Shown: positions 49,301 through 59,280 of the stretch, piece by piece
Layout of the letters: each line of letters opens with the position of its first letter
Numbering within the stretch: the first letter of the stretch is position 1
NCBI RefSeq assembly: GCF_040659735.1
Contig: NZ_JBFANZ010000020.1
Coordinates: forward strand, 44,034 to 108,033
DNA length: 64,000 bases
From: Micromonospora_I sp040659735
Lineage (GTDB): Bacteria > Actinomycetota > Actinomycetes > Mycobacteriales > Micromonosporaceae
Direction: 5' to 3'
Notes under the pieces: generated by a model
Seen by the model: the letters and a program-made list of their open reading frames with translations, nothing else
Told to the model about the DNA's origin: nothing
Databases searched by the model: none
Translations under genes and position numbers: made by a program

Positions 49301-50165
49301 TCAGATGCCGCGGCCGTGCCGGTGCAGTGTCGTCAGGACACTCTCGACGGTGACCGCCCCGGTCAGGGCGGCCAGCGCGATAGCCGCGCGCGGCTCACGC
49401 CAGTTGGCGCGGATCGCCGCCTTCGCCCACCGCCAGGCGTCGCCCCGGTTGCCGGTCGCCGCCGACCAGCAGGCGAGCTGGCCGTAGACGCGGGCGGCGC
49501 CGGGCGGGCAGCCCCGGATCTCCGGGTGGCGCGCGATCATCCAGCGCAACGAGGAGATCTTCGTGGCGTACCCGTACGCGTAGTGGGACGTGCGTCTCCA
49601 CAGCACCCGTACCAGCGCCTCGTCCACATGCACGATCGGCGCGCCCGGCGGGCGGCCCGGAGCAGCAGGTCCCAGTCCTCGTTCTGGCTGCCCGGGCATC
49701 CTCCGCGACCAGGCCGATCCGACCGGCGTCGGTGAGCGCCGCACGCTGGGCGAGAAACCCCGACGAGTGCAGCATCGCCATCCGGGAACGCGCCAGGTCC
49801 TCGACGACGACGCGGCGTCGCCCGGCGAGGCGCGGGGTGCGGCGACCGGCGTACTCGACCTCGATCGCGCACGTCGCGAACTCGGCCCCCGGGTGCTCGG
49901 CGAGCGCGCCGACCTGCCGGTGCAGCTTCTCCGGCGTCCACCGGTCGTCGTCGTCGCAGAACGCCACTAGGTCCGTGTCGAGCGCCAGGATGCCGCTGTT
50001 GCGGGCGCCGGCCAGGCCGGGGGTGCGGCTATTTTCGACCACCATGACGGGTACGCCCCCGGTGGCGGCGAGCAGTGGGTCCGGCGGGGTGCGGTCGAAC
50101 ACGATGATCACCCACCCGGCCGGAACAACCACCCTGACGGGTTCACCTAAGCGTCGAACTGTCAT
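49301..50165 (-). pseudogene. Frameshifted family 2 glycosyltransferase
   Basis: Three reading frames together spell one protein: NSRTPGLAGARNSGI and AFCDDDDRWTPEKLHRQV (GT-A nucleotide and metal site) up to GRIGLVAEDA in the first frame, SQNEDWDLLLRAARRA in the second, and PIVHVDEALVRVLWRR to the end in the third. The shifts fall at GC-rich runs near 49691-49697 and 49637-49650 and each is fixed by adding one base. The N-terminus (expected VVIATRDR type strand) is also missing or replaced. Degraded gene, or consensus errors in GC runs; acceptor unknown. Confidence 0.85.
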
Positions 50166-50199
50166 TCACCACGCCCCCACAGCCACCAGGACTAGACGC

Positions 50200-50394
50200 T
50201 CAAGGGCGCCTCGAACCGGGCCACCGCGGAATCAGAATTGCGAGCACTACGGCGAGAACCACGAAACAGCAACCGGCGCGGGTCCATGCCGGAGCTTCCA
50301 GCTCGCGAAGCACGAAGATAGCTGCGCCTGCCAGAAGAGTGCCGAAGATGACGACGTAAAGGGCCGTGGATGGACTTAGCGGCTTCTTTGACAT
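50200..50394 (-). CDS. Small two-helix membrane protein
   Basis: 64 residues, not recognised. Two hydrophobic segments (ALYVVIFGTLLAGAAIFVL and CCFVVLAVVLAILIPRW) separated by RELEAPAWTRAG. Less GC-rich than neighbours. The start at 50394 lacks a strong ribosome site, so the call is tentative. It lies between two genes of the same strand. Confidence 0.55.
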   Translation of the reverse strand: MSKKPLSPSTALYVVIFGTLLAGAAIFVLRELEAPAWTRAGCCFVVLAVVLAILIPRWPGSRRP

Positions 50395-50440
50395 TTCGTA
50401 TCGGCTGCCCTCTATTTTTAAGATCATGGCGGCTGCCGTA

Positions 50441-51970
50441 CTAGGCGGGCTGCAGGCGGGGCTCGACCCAACCCGTCTCGATGAGGTGCTGCAGAACGAG
50501 CTGCACGCCCTCCTCGACGCTGATGTCGGTCGTGTCGAGGACGAGGTCGGCGTCGGTCGGCTCCTCGTAGGGGTCGTCGATGCCGGTCATGCCGCGCAGC
50601 TGGCCAGCCCGCGCCTTGGCGTAGAGGCCCTTGCGGTCGCGCAGCTCGCAGATCTCCAGCGGGGTGGCGACATGGATCAGGAGGAAGCCGGCGCCGGCGG
50701 CCCGCGCCATCGCCCGCGCGCCGGCGCGGGCCTTCGCGTAGGGCGCGATGGGACAGCAGATGGCCAGGCCACGGTGCCGGGCGACCTCGGCGGCCACCCA
50801 GCCGATCCGCCGCACGTTGAGATCACGGTCGGTCCGGCTGAAGCCGAGGCCCGCGGAGAGCTCGCGCCGCACGACGTCGCCGTCGAGCAGGGTCACGGTC
50901 CGGTCCCCGCTCTCCCGCAGCGCGTCGGCGACCCCACGCGCGATCGTCGACTTGCCGGAGCCGGAGAGCCCGGTGAAGAAGACGACCATGCCACGGTGCC
51001 GGCGGGGCGGACGGGCCCGGGAGAGCTCCTTGGCCACGGCGGGCGGGGTGTGCCACTCCGGCAGTGGGAAGCCGCGGTCGAGAAGATCCTCGATCTCCTC
51101 CGACCTCAGCGCGAGGCGGCGGTTGCGGGGCGGGATGTCGTCGCGCCAGCGCCACTGGCCGTCGCGGTTGTCGTAGGCGAGTTCCCGCGGCACCAGCACC
51201 CGTGGCCCGCCGCCGGAGAGCATCTCACCGGTGGAGAGCAGGTGGGTCACGCCGTACGCGGCGGCCACCCGCGCGCGCAGCAGCGCGTCGCGGATCTCGT
51301 CACCCCGCCGGACGAGCGGCACGGCGACCAGGGTGGCCGGCGGCATCCGGTCGCGTGCGGCGAACACCGCCCGCACCAGCACCTCGGGAGGCAGTCCGTC
51401 CGGCCCGATGTCGCTGACCGGGATCAGGATGAGCAGGTGCGCGGCGAGGGTGCGGGCCGCGTGGGCGATCTGTGCCAGCTGCGGACGGTGCAGCGGCCGG
51501 TCGGCGACCACGCCGAGTACCCGCCCGGGCGGCAGCAGCGCCCGGACCTCGTCGGGCGTGCGCCGCAACCGTCGGAACGGGCCGTGCCCGCCGTCGCCGA
51601 GCCGACGGACGCTGCCCCCGACCCCGGAGAACCGCTCGCGGGTCGGCCACAGGTCGGCGACGTCCAGCGCGGCGACCGGGGCGCCCTCCGGGTCGGTGAG
51701 GACGAGCGTCCGCTGCAGCGGGTCGGCGAGGTCGAAGCGTTCGACGAGTTCGGTCGGCACCTCGAGGGTCACCGGCACCGGCCAGGGCGTGCCGTCGGCG
51801 AGTCGACCCCGCCGGTTGAGCGCGGCCAGGTCGGCACGGGTCAGAAAGCCGGTCAGCGGCGTATAGGCGCCGGACAGGAGCAGCTCAAGGTCGGCCAGCT
51901 CGTACGGTCGCGGCGTGTACGCCGGCGCGTCACGCAGCACTTCGTCGGGCAGTACCCACCCGTTGCTCAT
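50441..51970 (-). CDS. cysC: Adenylylsulfate kinase fused to degenerate ATP-sulfurylase-like domain
   Basis: 509 residues. Residues about 330-509 are an APS kinase: P-loop GLSGSGKST (334-342), LLDGDVVRRELSAGLGFSRTDRDLNVRRIG and the CELRDRKGLYAKARAG lid with IDDPYEEP. This makes PAPS for sulfation. Residues 1-330 follow the fold of ATP sulfurylase (YTPLTGFLTRADLAALNRRGRLADGTPWPVPVTLEV, the PUA-like part), but the catalytic QxRNxxHxxH and GRDHAG segments are replaced by ADRPLHRPQLAQ and STGEMLSGGG, so that part is probably inactive. No other sulfate genes adjoin it. Start at ATG 51970 after GGGGG. Confidence 0.88.
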   Translation of the reverse strand: MSNGWVLPDEVLRDAPAYTPRPYELADLELLLSGAYTPLTGFLTRADLAALNRRGRLADGTPWPVPVTLEVPTELVERFDLADPLQRTLVLTDPEGAPVAALDVADLWPTRERFSGVGGSVRRLGDGGHGPFRRLRRTPDEVRALLPPGRVLGVVADRPLHRPQLAQIAHAARTLAAHLLILIPVSDIGPDGLPPEVLVRAVFAARDRMPPATLVAVPLVRRGDEIRDALLRARVAAAYGVTHLLSTGEMLSGGGPRVLVPRELAYDNRDGQWRWRDDIPPRNRRLALRSEEIEDLLDRGFPLPEWHTPPAVAKELSRARPPRRHRGMVVFFTGLSGSGKSTIARGVADALRESGDRTVTLLDGDVVRRELSAGLGFSRTDRDLNVRRIGWVAAEVARHRGLAICCPIAPYAKARAGARAMARAAGAGFLLIHVATPLEICELRDRKGLYAKARAGQLRGMTGIDDPYEEPTDADLVLDTTDISVEEGVQLVLQHLIETGWVEPRLQPA

Positions 51971-52167
51971 CGCACCCCCAACAGCGGATCGGCACATAGT
52001 TTCTCAGCCGACCGTCCATCGGTCGAGAGCGCCACGGCTATCTCGTGTCCCGGACCAGAGTCGCACGCCGATGAGCCATCCGTCAGGGGGGCACCGACAC
52101 CGGAATCGGGGGAGCGTCAGGGTCGCACCTGATCCCGCGACGAGCCCCGGGTACCTACGCTGAGCGC

Positions 52168-53085
52168 GTGACACTCATCGCGACCCAATCGCTGACGAAA
52201 ACGTACGGCGGCCGGGTGACGGCGCTCTCCGACCTCACGCTCAGCGTCGAACCGGGCATCGTCGGCCTGGTCGGCGCCAACGGCGCCGGAAAGTCGACCT
52301 TCATCAAGATTCTGTTGGGGCTGCTCGCCCCGACCAGCGGCCAGGCCCGCGTGCTGGACCTCGACCCCGTGACCGACGCCGAGGCGGTGCGGGCGCGGGT
52401 CGGCTACATGCCGGAGCACGACTGCCTCCCGCCCGACCTCTCCGCCGCCGAGTTCGTCACCCATCTGGGGCGGATGAGCGGCCTGCCGAAGACGGTGGCC
52501 CGGGAACGCGCCTCCGAGGCGCTGCGTCACGTCGGGCTCTACGAGGAGCGCTACCGGCAGATCGGCGGCTACTCCACCGGCATGAAGCAGCGGGTGAAGC
52601 TCGCCCAGGCGCTGGTGCACGACCCCGACCTGCTGCTGCTCGACGAGCCCACCAACGGGCTCGACCCGGCCGGACGGGACGCGATGCTCGCGCTGATCCA
52701 GCGGATCGGCGCCGAGTTCGGCATCTCCGTGGTGGTCTGCTCGCACCTGCTCGGCGAGGTGGAGCGGATCTGCGACGCGCTGGTCGCCATCGACGGCGGC
52801 CGACTGCTCCGCTCGGACCACATCTCGGCGATGACGACCGCGACCGACGTGCTCGCCGTCGAGGTGAGCGAGGGGACCGAGGAGTTGGCGGCGCGGCTGG
52901 CCGAGCTCGGGCTGCCCGTACGACGCGACGGCCGGATGCTGCTCGTGCCGCTCGCCGACGAGCAGACGTACGACCGGATCCTGCGCGCGGTGGCCGAACT
53001 GGACCTGCCGCTGCACCGGCTCGACCAGCGGCGGCACCGCGTGGCCGAGCTCTTCGCCCCGAGGGAGACCGTCAGTGTCAACTGA
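52168..53085 (+). CDS. ABC exporter ATPase (first)
   Basis: 305 residues. Walker A GANGAGKST, signature YSTGMKQRV, Walker B LLLLDEPTNGLD, H-loop CSHLLGEVE; short ABC-2 type ATPase with a C-terminal regulatory tail. TACGCT lies 6 bases before the GTG and no ribosome site is seen: leaderless. First of four overlapping genes encoding two ATPase/permease pairs; cargo unknown. Confidence 0.93.
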   Translation: MTLIATQSLTKTYGGRVTALSDLTLSVEPGIVGLVGANGAGKSTFIKILLGLLAPTSGQARVLDLDPVTDAEAVRARVGYMPEHDCLPPDLSAAEFVTHLGRMSGLPKTVARERASEALRHVGLYEERYRQIGGYSTGMKQRVKLAQALVHDPDLLLLDEPTNGLDPAGRDAMLALIQRIGAEFGISVVVCSHLLGEVERICDALVAIDGGRLLRSDHISAMTTATDVLAVEVSEGTEELAARLAELGLPVRRDGRMLLVPLADEQTYDRILRAVAELDLPLHRLDQRRHRVAELFAPRETVSVN

Positions 53086-53970
53086 GACGACGACCCCGGC
53101 GCCCGCCGGGGTCATCCACGACATCGGGTACCAGCGGTACGCCGGCGCCCGGCTCGGCCGGCGCTACGTCGCCGGCTCCCTCTACGTGCACGGGCTGCGG
53201 ACCGCGTTCGGGTTCGGGCGCAGCGCCAAGGCCAAGATCTTCCCGTGGCTGATCGTCGCGATCGTCGCCGTGGTCGCCGCCGGGCTCGCCGCGGTCCGGT
53301 CCCAGATCGGGGAGGTGGTGCTCACCTACGCGCAGTTCGCCGACGCGATGAGCTGGCTGGTGATCTTCTTTGTTGCCGTGGTCGCCCCCGAGCTGGTCTC
53401 GCGCGACCTGCGCAGCGGGGTGCTCCCGCTCTACTTCTCCCGGCCGTTGCACCGCGCCGACTACGTGCTGGCCAAGCTGGCCGCGTTGATCACCGCGGTC
53501 TGGCTGCTGCTCGGCGGCCCGCAACTGTTGATGTTCGCGGGCGCGGCCTTCACCACGGACAAGGGGATGGGCGGGGTCTGGGACGAGGTCCTGGACCTGC
53601 TGCCCGGCCTGGCGTACGCCGCGATCTGGGCGGTCGTCTTCGCGTCGATCGGGCTGCTGGTGGCGTCGCTGACCGGCAAGCGGGCGTTCGCGGCCGGCGG
53701 GGTGGTCGCGGTCTTCCTGATGACCACGCCGATCGTCGGGGTGCTGATGGTGATGCCGTCCACGACCGTCAACCGGCTCGCCGGCCTGGCCTCCCCGTCC
53801 AGCCTCGTGCAGGGCGTCGGCGTGTGGCTCTTCGAGGAATGGCTCGTCACCGACACCCCCACCGGGATCGGCGTCGGCCGGTTCGGCCCCGTGTACGGCG
53901 CCGCCGCGCTGCTGTTGATCGTCGCCTGCGTCGGGCTGCTGCTGGCCCGCTACCGGAAGGTCGCCTCCGC

Positions 53971-53974
<4 letters not shown>
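53075..53974 (+). CDS. ABC-2 type permease (first)
   Basis: 299 residues, about six membrane segments (FPWLIVAIVAVVAAGLAAV, AMSWLVIFFVAVVAPELV, LAALITAVWLLLGGPQLLMF, IWAVVFASIGLLVASL and others). The cytoplasmic RDLRSGVLPLYFSRPLHRADYVLAK is the ABC-2 coupling region. GTG 53075 overlaps the ATPase gene by 11 bases; its own stop overlaps the next ATPase (ATGA). Confidence 0.9.
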
Positions 53975-54878
<904 letters not shown>

Positions 54879-54882
<4 letters not shown>

Positions 54883-55592
54883 TGTCGACGATTTCCTGGC
54901 TGACCGCCCGCGGGCTCTTCGGCCGCCGCCGGTTCCTGTTGCTGCTCCCGCTGCCGCTGCTCGTCGTCGGGCTGGCCGTGCTCGCCCGCTGGGCCGGCGT
55001 GTCGCCGACGCACTGGGGCGGACCGGTGCTCGTCGGCCTCGGCCTCGCCGTCGTGCTGCCCGTCGTCGCCCTGATCGTCGGGACCGGCGTGCTCGGCTCC
55101 GAGATCGACGACGGCACGATCGTGCACATCCTCACGAAGCCGTTGCCCCGCTGGCAGATCGTGCTGCCGAAGCTCGCGGTCGCGATCGGGGTCACCGCGG
55201 TCACCGTCGCGATCCCGCTCTACGTCGCCGGGGTGCTCGCGCACTCCGTACGGCTGGGGCTGGCGCTCGCCGCGGCGAGCGCGGTCGGTGCGATCGCGTA
55301 CTCCGCGTTCTTCCTGGCGCTCAGTCTGGTGACCCGGCGGCCGGTGCTGCTCGGCCTGGTCTACGTGCTGATCTGGGAGGGGCTGCTCGGCAACTACGTG
55401 TCGGGGACGAAGGTGCTCTCCATCCAGCAGTACGTGGTGACGCTCGCCGACCGGCTCGCCCCCACGTCGCTGCTGAACGGCTCGGTCTCGGTGCCGGTGT
55501 CGATCGCGATGACCGTGATCATCGCGGTGGGCTTCACCGTGCTGGCGATCGACCGGCTGCGCTCGTTCAGCATGGCCGGCGAAACCAGCTGA
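54879..55592 (+). CDS. ABC-2 type permease (second)
   Basis: 237 residues with about six membrane segments. EIDDGTIVHILTKPLPRWQIVLPK is the ABC-2 cytoplasmic coupling region. GTG 54879 (or ATG 54882) overlaps the ATPase stop. Last gene of the exporter operon; a hairpin follows. Confidence 0.9.
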
Positions 55593-55618
55593 CCGTCGCA
55601 AGATCTCGTCATCAGCAA

Positions 55619-55674
55619 CCAGGTCAGCGTCATGACCTGGGTGCGGCCTCGGGGCATCTCCGCTCCGGGGCCGC
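55619..55674 (+). terminator. Terminator of the ABC exporter operon
   Basis: A small stem CCAGGTCA / TGACCTGG (55619-55640) is followed by a 13-bp stem with two G-T pairs (55643-55674, GCGGCC...GGCCGC) and TTT. Confidence 0.75.
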
Positions 55675-56048
55675 TTTGCTGAATGCGCAGCGGGTGCCGC
55701 AGTGCACGGCGATCGACTGACCGGTGTTACGCCTCGTCGGACGGTTCGAAGCCGGCGGCGCGGCAGATTTGGCGCGCCGACCAAGGTGGACCCGTCCGTG
55801 GGGCCGCTGATGACGCCCGGCCAGGAGCATCGCGGGCGCGGTGCCGGGTCGTGACCGCGATGGACGGTGAGCCGATCAGCGATGCCTGGGTGTACTGGGC
55901 GGCCACCCGGACGGTCGACCTGCATCGCGCGCGTCCCGGCGAGCAGTGGGCGCCGGGCGCGTGCGCAGTGCGCACCCCACGGGTGCGACCAGCTCGACTG
56001 GGCACGGCGGTACCTGAGGTAGAAGCGGAGGGGCGCGCAAAGATCCCG
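55675..56048. other. 374-bp gap with possible gene remnant
   Basis: No supported gene. A plus-strand frame from about 55851 to 56069 reads MDGEPISDAWVYWAATRTVDLHRARPG, which looks protein-like, but its last part runs antisense into the TetR gene and I recognise no family. Possibly the end of a decayed gene. Confidence 0.3.
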
Positions 56049-56663
56049 CTACTCCGCGGATGTCGTTGACCCGAACAGCACCGCCAGGTGTGCGTCGAGG
56101 GCAGCGACGGCCTCGTCGGGGGAGTAGTGCCGCCCCAGCAGATGCATGCCGAGTCCGTCGGCGAGCGCCAGCAGTGCCGTGGCCGCGTCGGCGGGATCGA
56201 TCCGCAGGGGTGTGCCCCTTGTCGCCTGCGCCGCCCTGATCTGATCGGCGAGGAACGCCCGCATCTGGCTGGCGCTCTCCCGCAGCCCCTCGGCGATGGC
56301 CGGCTTGACGGCGGCGTAGGCGAGGAACGCGAGGAGCACGTGGCCTTCGAGTCGCCGGGTCTCGTCCAGCGGCAGGGTCTGCATCAGCAGCGTGCGGACG
56401 AGGTGTCCGGGCGAGGCCCCTGGCCCGCACGCCGTGACCGCGGCGGTCGCCCGCGCCTCGACGTTGTTCATGACCATCTCCAGGGCGAAGGTCATCATCT
56501 CGTCCTTGGTGCGGAAGTAGTGCTGCACCATGCCGGTCGACACCCCGGCCTCGGCCGCCACGTGCCGGAGGCTGACGGCCTCCAGGCCCTCGGTCGCGGC
56601 AAGCCGCATCAGGGCGTCCGCGAGTTGCTTCCGCCGCGCCTGGTGGTCCACCTTCCTGGGCAT
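56049..56663 (-). CDS. TetR-family repressor
   Basis: 204 residues. N-terminal helix-turn-helix QLADALMRLAATEGLEAVSLRHVAAEAGVSTGMVQHYFRTKDEMM is typical of TetR regulators; the C-terminal ligand and dimer domain is generic. Divergent from the PEP-synthase-like gene, with two operator-like dyads in the 84-bp spacer, so it probably represses that gene and itself. Inducer unknown. Confidence 0.93.
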   Translation of the reverse strand: MPRKVDHQARRKQLADALMRLAATEGLEAVSLRHVAAEAGVSTGMVQHYFRTKDEMMTFALEMVMNNVEARATAAVTACGPGASPGHLVRTLLMQTLPLDETRRLEGHVLLAFLAYAAVKPAIAEGLRESASQMRAFLADQIRAAQATRGTPLRIDPADAATALLALADGLGMHLLGRHYSPDEAVAALDAHLAVLFGSTTSAE

Positions 56664-56670
56664 CCCGTCA

Positions 56671-56729
56671 CTTTACATTGCAGTCGTATTGACATAGCGG
56701 ATCCGTGGCAATACATTTCGGTCGTATTG
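56671..56729. promoter_or_regulatory. TetR operators O1/O2 and promoter of the PEP-synthase-like gene
   Basis: CAATAC-N9-GTATTG at 56709-56729 is a perfect dyad. A second 21-bp copy at 56671-56691 matches it at 17 positions, keeping the GTATTG half and the core GTC. A promoter TTGACA (56689-56694), 17 bases, TACATT (56712-56717) is overlapped by copy 1 at the -35 and copy 2 at the -10, a strong layout for repression. Confidence 0.8.
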
Positions 56730-56747
56730 CAACGAGGGGAGTCCGGG

Positions 56748-59153
56748 ATGCACGTCATCGCGTTGCGCGACACAGCCGCCGGCATGGTGGATCTGGTGGG
56801 CGGCAAGGCCGCCGGGCTCGGCGAGATGATCAAGCTCGGCGAGCGGGTGCCGGAGGGGTTCTGCCTGACCACCACCGCCAACCAGCTCGGGGCGATACCG
56901 GAGACGGAGGTCGTCGCGGCGTACGAGCGACTCGGCGGTGGCCTGGTGGCCGTGCGCTCCAGCGCGACCGCCGAGGACCTGCCGCACGCCAGTTTCGCCG
57001 GACAGCAGGACACCTTCCTCAACGTCACCGGCACGGAGCAACTCCTCGACGCCATCCGTAGGTGTTGGGACTCCCTGCACACCGAGCGGGCCATCGCCTA
57101 TCGCGAGGCGAACAACATCGCGCACGAGACCGTGCGGATGGCGGTCGTCGTGCAGCGCATGATCGACCCCACGGTCGCCGGGGTGATGTTCACCGCGAAC
57201 GCGGTCACCGGCTGCCGTACCGAGATGGTGGTCGACGCCGCCCCGGGTCTCGGCACCGCCGTGGTCGACGGCACCGTCGTGGCCGACCACTACGTCCTCA
57301 CCGGAACGCAGCACGACGACAAGGGCTGCCTGACGCGGGCACAGTTGGACGAGCTGCAGCGGGTCGGGGAACGGCTCCAGGACCACTTCGGTCGCCCGCA
57401 GGACATCGAATGGGCGATCGACCACGACGGCGCACTGTGGCTGCTGCAGTCCCGGCCGATCACCACACTGTTCCCCCTCCCGCCGGACACCGGCCGGCCG
57501 CTTCCCCGCATCTACCTGGAGTTCGGCCACGTACAGGGGATGCTTCAGCCGGTCACCCCGATGGGGATGTCCACGCTGAAGACGATGCTCGCGGGCATGT
57601 TCGCTTCCTTCGGCATCAAGGTGGAGATCGTCGACATCGGTGGACGCCTCTACGGCGATCTGACCGATCTGGTGCGCAGCAGGTCGACCCGCAAGAGGGT
57701 GGTCAGGCTCATGGCTGTGGACTTCGGCCCACGGGCTCAGGCGGTGGTCGAACACGTCCTGGCCGACCCGCGGTTCGCACCGCAGCCCGGCAACCCGGCC
57801 CGCACGAGCGCCGCGCTCACCTCGACGCTGCGCACCGTTCCCCGGGCGGCGGCCGGGATTCTGGGTGCGCTGGCGCGGCCCGACAGGGCGCGCGTCCGGA
57901 TGTTCCGGGAGATCGAACAGCTCAAGCGTCGGGCTGTCGCCCCCGCCGGGCTGAACACGGCCGCGGAGCGGCTGAGCTTCGTGGAGACGCAGGACCCGTC
58001 CACGCGGTACGACAGGATCATCTGGCCGGTCGTCACCGGCATTCTCGTGGCCGCGCTGCCGCCGCAACTGCTCAAGGGCATCGCCAGCGACGCCGAGATC
58101 CACACCGTCCTGAGTGGCATGCCGCACAACGTCACCATCGAGATGGACCTGGCGCTCTGGCGGGTGGCCGAACGCGCCACCGAACACCGTGAACTGCTGT
58201 TGAACACCCCGCCGGACGAACTCGCCACGAAATACCTCGCGGGGGCGCTCCCCGACATCGGCCTGTCGGCGTTCCTCGACAGCTACGGCCACCGCGCCGT
58301 CGCCGAGGTCGACATCGGAGTGCCGCGCTGGGACGAGGACCCGGCACCGGTCTTCGCCATGATCGCGAACTATCTGCGGGTCACCGATCCGGAGCAGGCG
58401 CCCGATCGACGGTTCGAGCGGGCCGCGGCCACGGCCGAAGCGAAACTGGAGGAGCTGGTGCGGCGGGCGCGCCGCAGCAGGCCGATCCGCGGCCGGCTCG
58501 CCGGGTTCTTCCTGCGCCGGTCCCGGGCCCTGACCGGCCTGCGCGAGGCGGGCAAGTTCGCCGGGCTCTACCCGCTCCGCGAAACGCGCCGGCAGTTGCT
58601 GCTGATCGGGGCCGACCTGGTCGAGAGCGGGCTGCTGAAGCACGCCGACGACATCATGTTCCTGACCGCCGGCGAGGTGCGCACCGCCGTACACGACGGT
58701 GCCGATCACCGGGACACCGTCACCTCCCGCAAGGCCGTGCACCACCGGGAGCTGCGCCGCCCGACCGTGCCGGTCTCCCTCCTCTCCGACGGCACCGACG
58801 TCGAGCTCCTCATACCGCCGGCACCGTCGCAGGACGGGGCGCTGCGGGGCGTGGGAGCGGCCGCGGGTCGGGTCACGGGACCGGCCAGGGTGGTCCGCGA
58901 TCCGGCAGCGGCCCACATCGAGCCCGGCGAGATCCTCGTCGCCCCCACCACCGATCCCGGCTGGACGCCGCTGTTCCTGACGGCCGGCGGGCTGGTGACC
59001 GAAACCGGCGCGACAATGGCGCACGGCCCGACGGTGGCCCGCGAGTACGGCATCCCCGCCGTCATCTGCGTGCCAGGTGCCACCGCCAAGATCAAGACCG
59101 GACAGCTCATCACGGTCGACGGCGCCGCCGGAACCGTCACCATCGACGAGTGA
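56748..59153 (+). CDS. PEP synthase / pyruvate phosphate dikinase-like phosphotransferase
   Basis: 801 residues. An N-terminal ATP-grasp PPDK domain (VDLVGGKAAGLGEMIKLG, AVRSSATAEDLPHASFAGQQDTFLNV, DIEWAID...LLQSRPIT), a long middle part and a C-terminal PEP-utilising swivelling domain with TDPGWTPLFLTAGGLVTETGATMAHGPTVAREYGIPAV, which keeps the phospho-His. The PEP-binding barrel of true PEP synthase appears absent; this order is that of rifampin phosphotransferase-like and related small-molecule kinases. Substrate unknown. Under TetR control by inference. GAGGGG precedes ATG 56748. Confidence 0.88.
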   Translation: MHVIALRDTAAGMVDLVGGKAAGLGEMIKLGERVPEGFCLTTTANQLGAIPETEVVAAYERLGGGLVAVRSSATAEDLPHASFAGQQDTFLNVTGTEQLLDAIRRCWDSLHTERAIAYREANNIAHETVRMAVVVQRMIDPTVAGVMFTANAVTGCRTEMVVDAAPGLGTAVVDGTVVADHYVLTGTQHDDKGCLTRAQLDELQRVGERLQDHFGRPQDIEWAIDHDGALWLLQSRPITTLFPLPPDTGRPLPRIYLEFGHVQGMLQPVTPMGMSTLKTMLAGMFASFGIKVEIVDIGGRLYGDLTDLVRSRSTRKRVVRLMAVDFGPRAQAVVEHVLADPRFAPQPGNPARTSAALTSTLRTVPRAAAGILGALARPDRARVRMFREIEQLKRRAVAPAGLNTAAERLSFVETQDPSTRYDRIIWPVVTGILVAALPPQLLKGIASDAEIHTVLSGMPHNVTIEMDLALWRVAERATEHRELLLNTPPDELATKYLAGALPDIGLSAFLDSYGHRAVAEVDIGVPRWDEDPAPVFAMIANYLRVTDPEQAPDRRFERAAATAEAKLEELVRRARRSRPIRGRLAGFFLRRSRALTGLREAGKFAGLYPLRETRRQLLLIGADLVESGLLKHADDIMFLTAGEVRTAVHDGADHRDTVTSRKAVHHRELRRPTVPVSLLSDGTDVELLIPPAPSQDGALRGVGAAAGRVTGPARVVRDPAAAHIEPGEILVAPTTDPGWTPLFLTAGGLVTETGATMAHGPTVAREYGIPAVICVPGATAKIKTGQLITVDGAAGTVTIDE

Positions 59154-59182
59154 GTCGCTCAAACGCACCACGATCGCGCAAC

Positions 59183-59232
59183 TTCCCGGAAATTGTGGTC
59201 TCGTCGTCCCGCGAGACCACAATTTCCGGGAA
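59183..59232. terminator. 21-bp hairpin between convergent genes
   Basis: Arms 59183-59203 and 59212-59232 (TTCCCGGAAATTGTGG... and complement) are perfectly complementary with an 8-base loop. AT-rich stem; serves both the PEP-synthase-like gene and ppc. Confidence 0.9.
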
Positions 59233-59280
59233 ACAGAGCGATGGAATTGAACGGCGCGGCGGGTCGCGCCCGGCAGAGCG

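Noticed and set aside
55683..56069. 129-residue plus-strand frame between the exporter operon and the TetR gene
   Set aside because: Only its last part looks protein-like, it overlaps the TetR gene antisense, and no family is recognised; kept only as a possible remnant.
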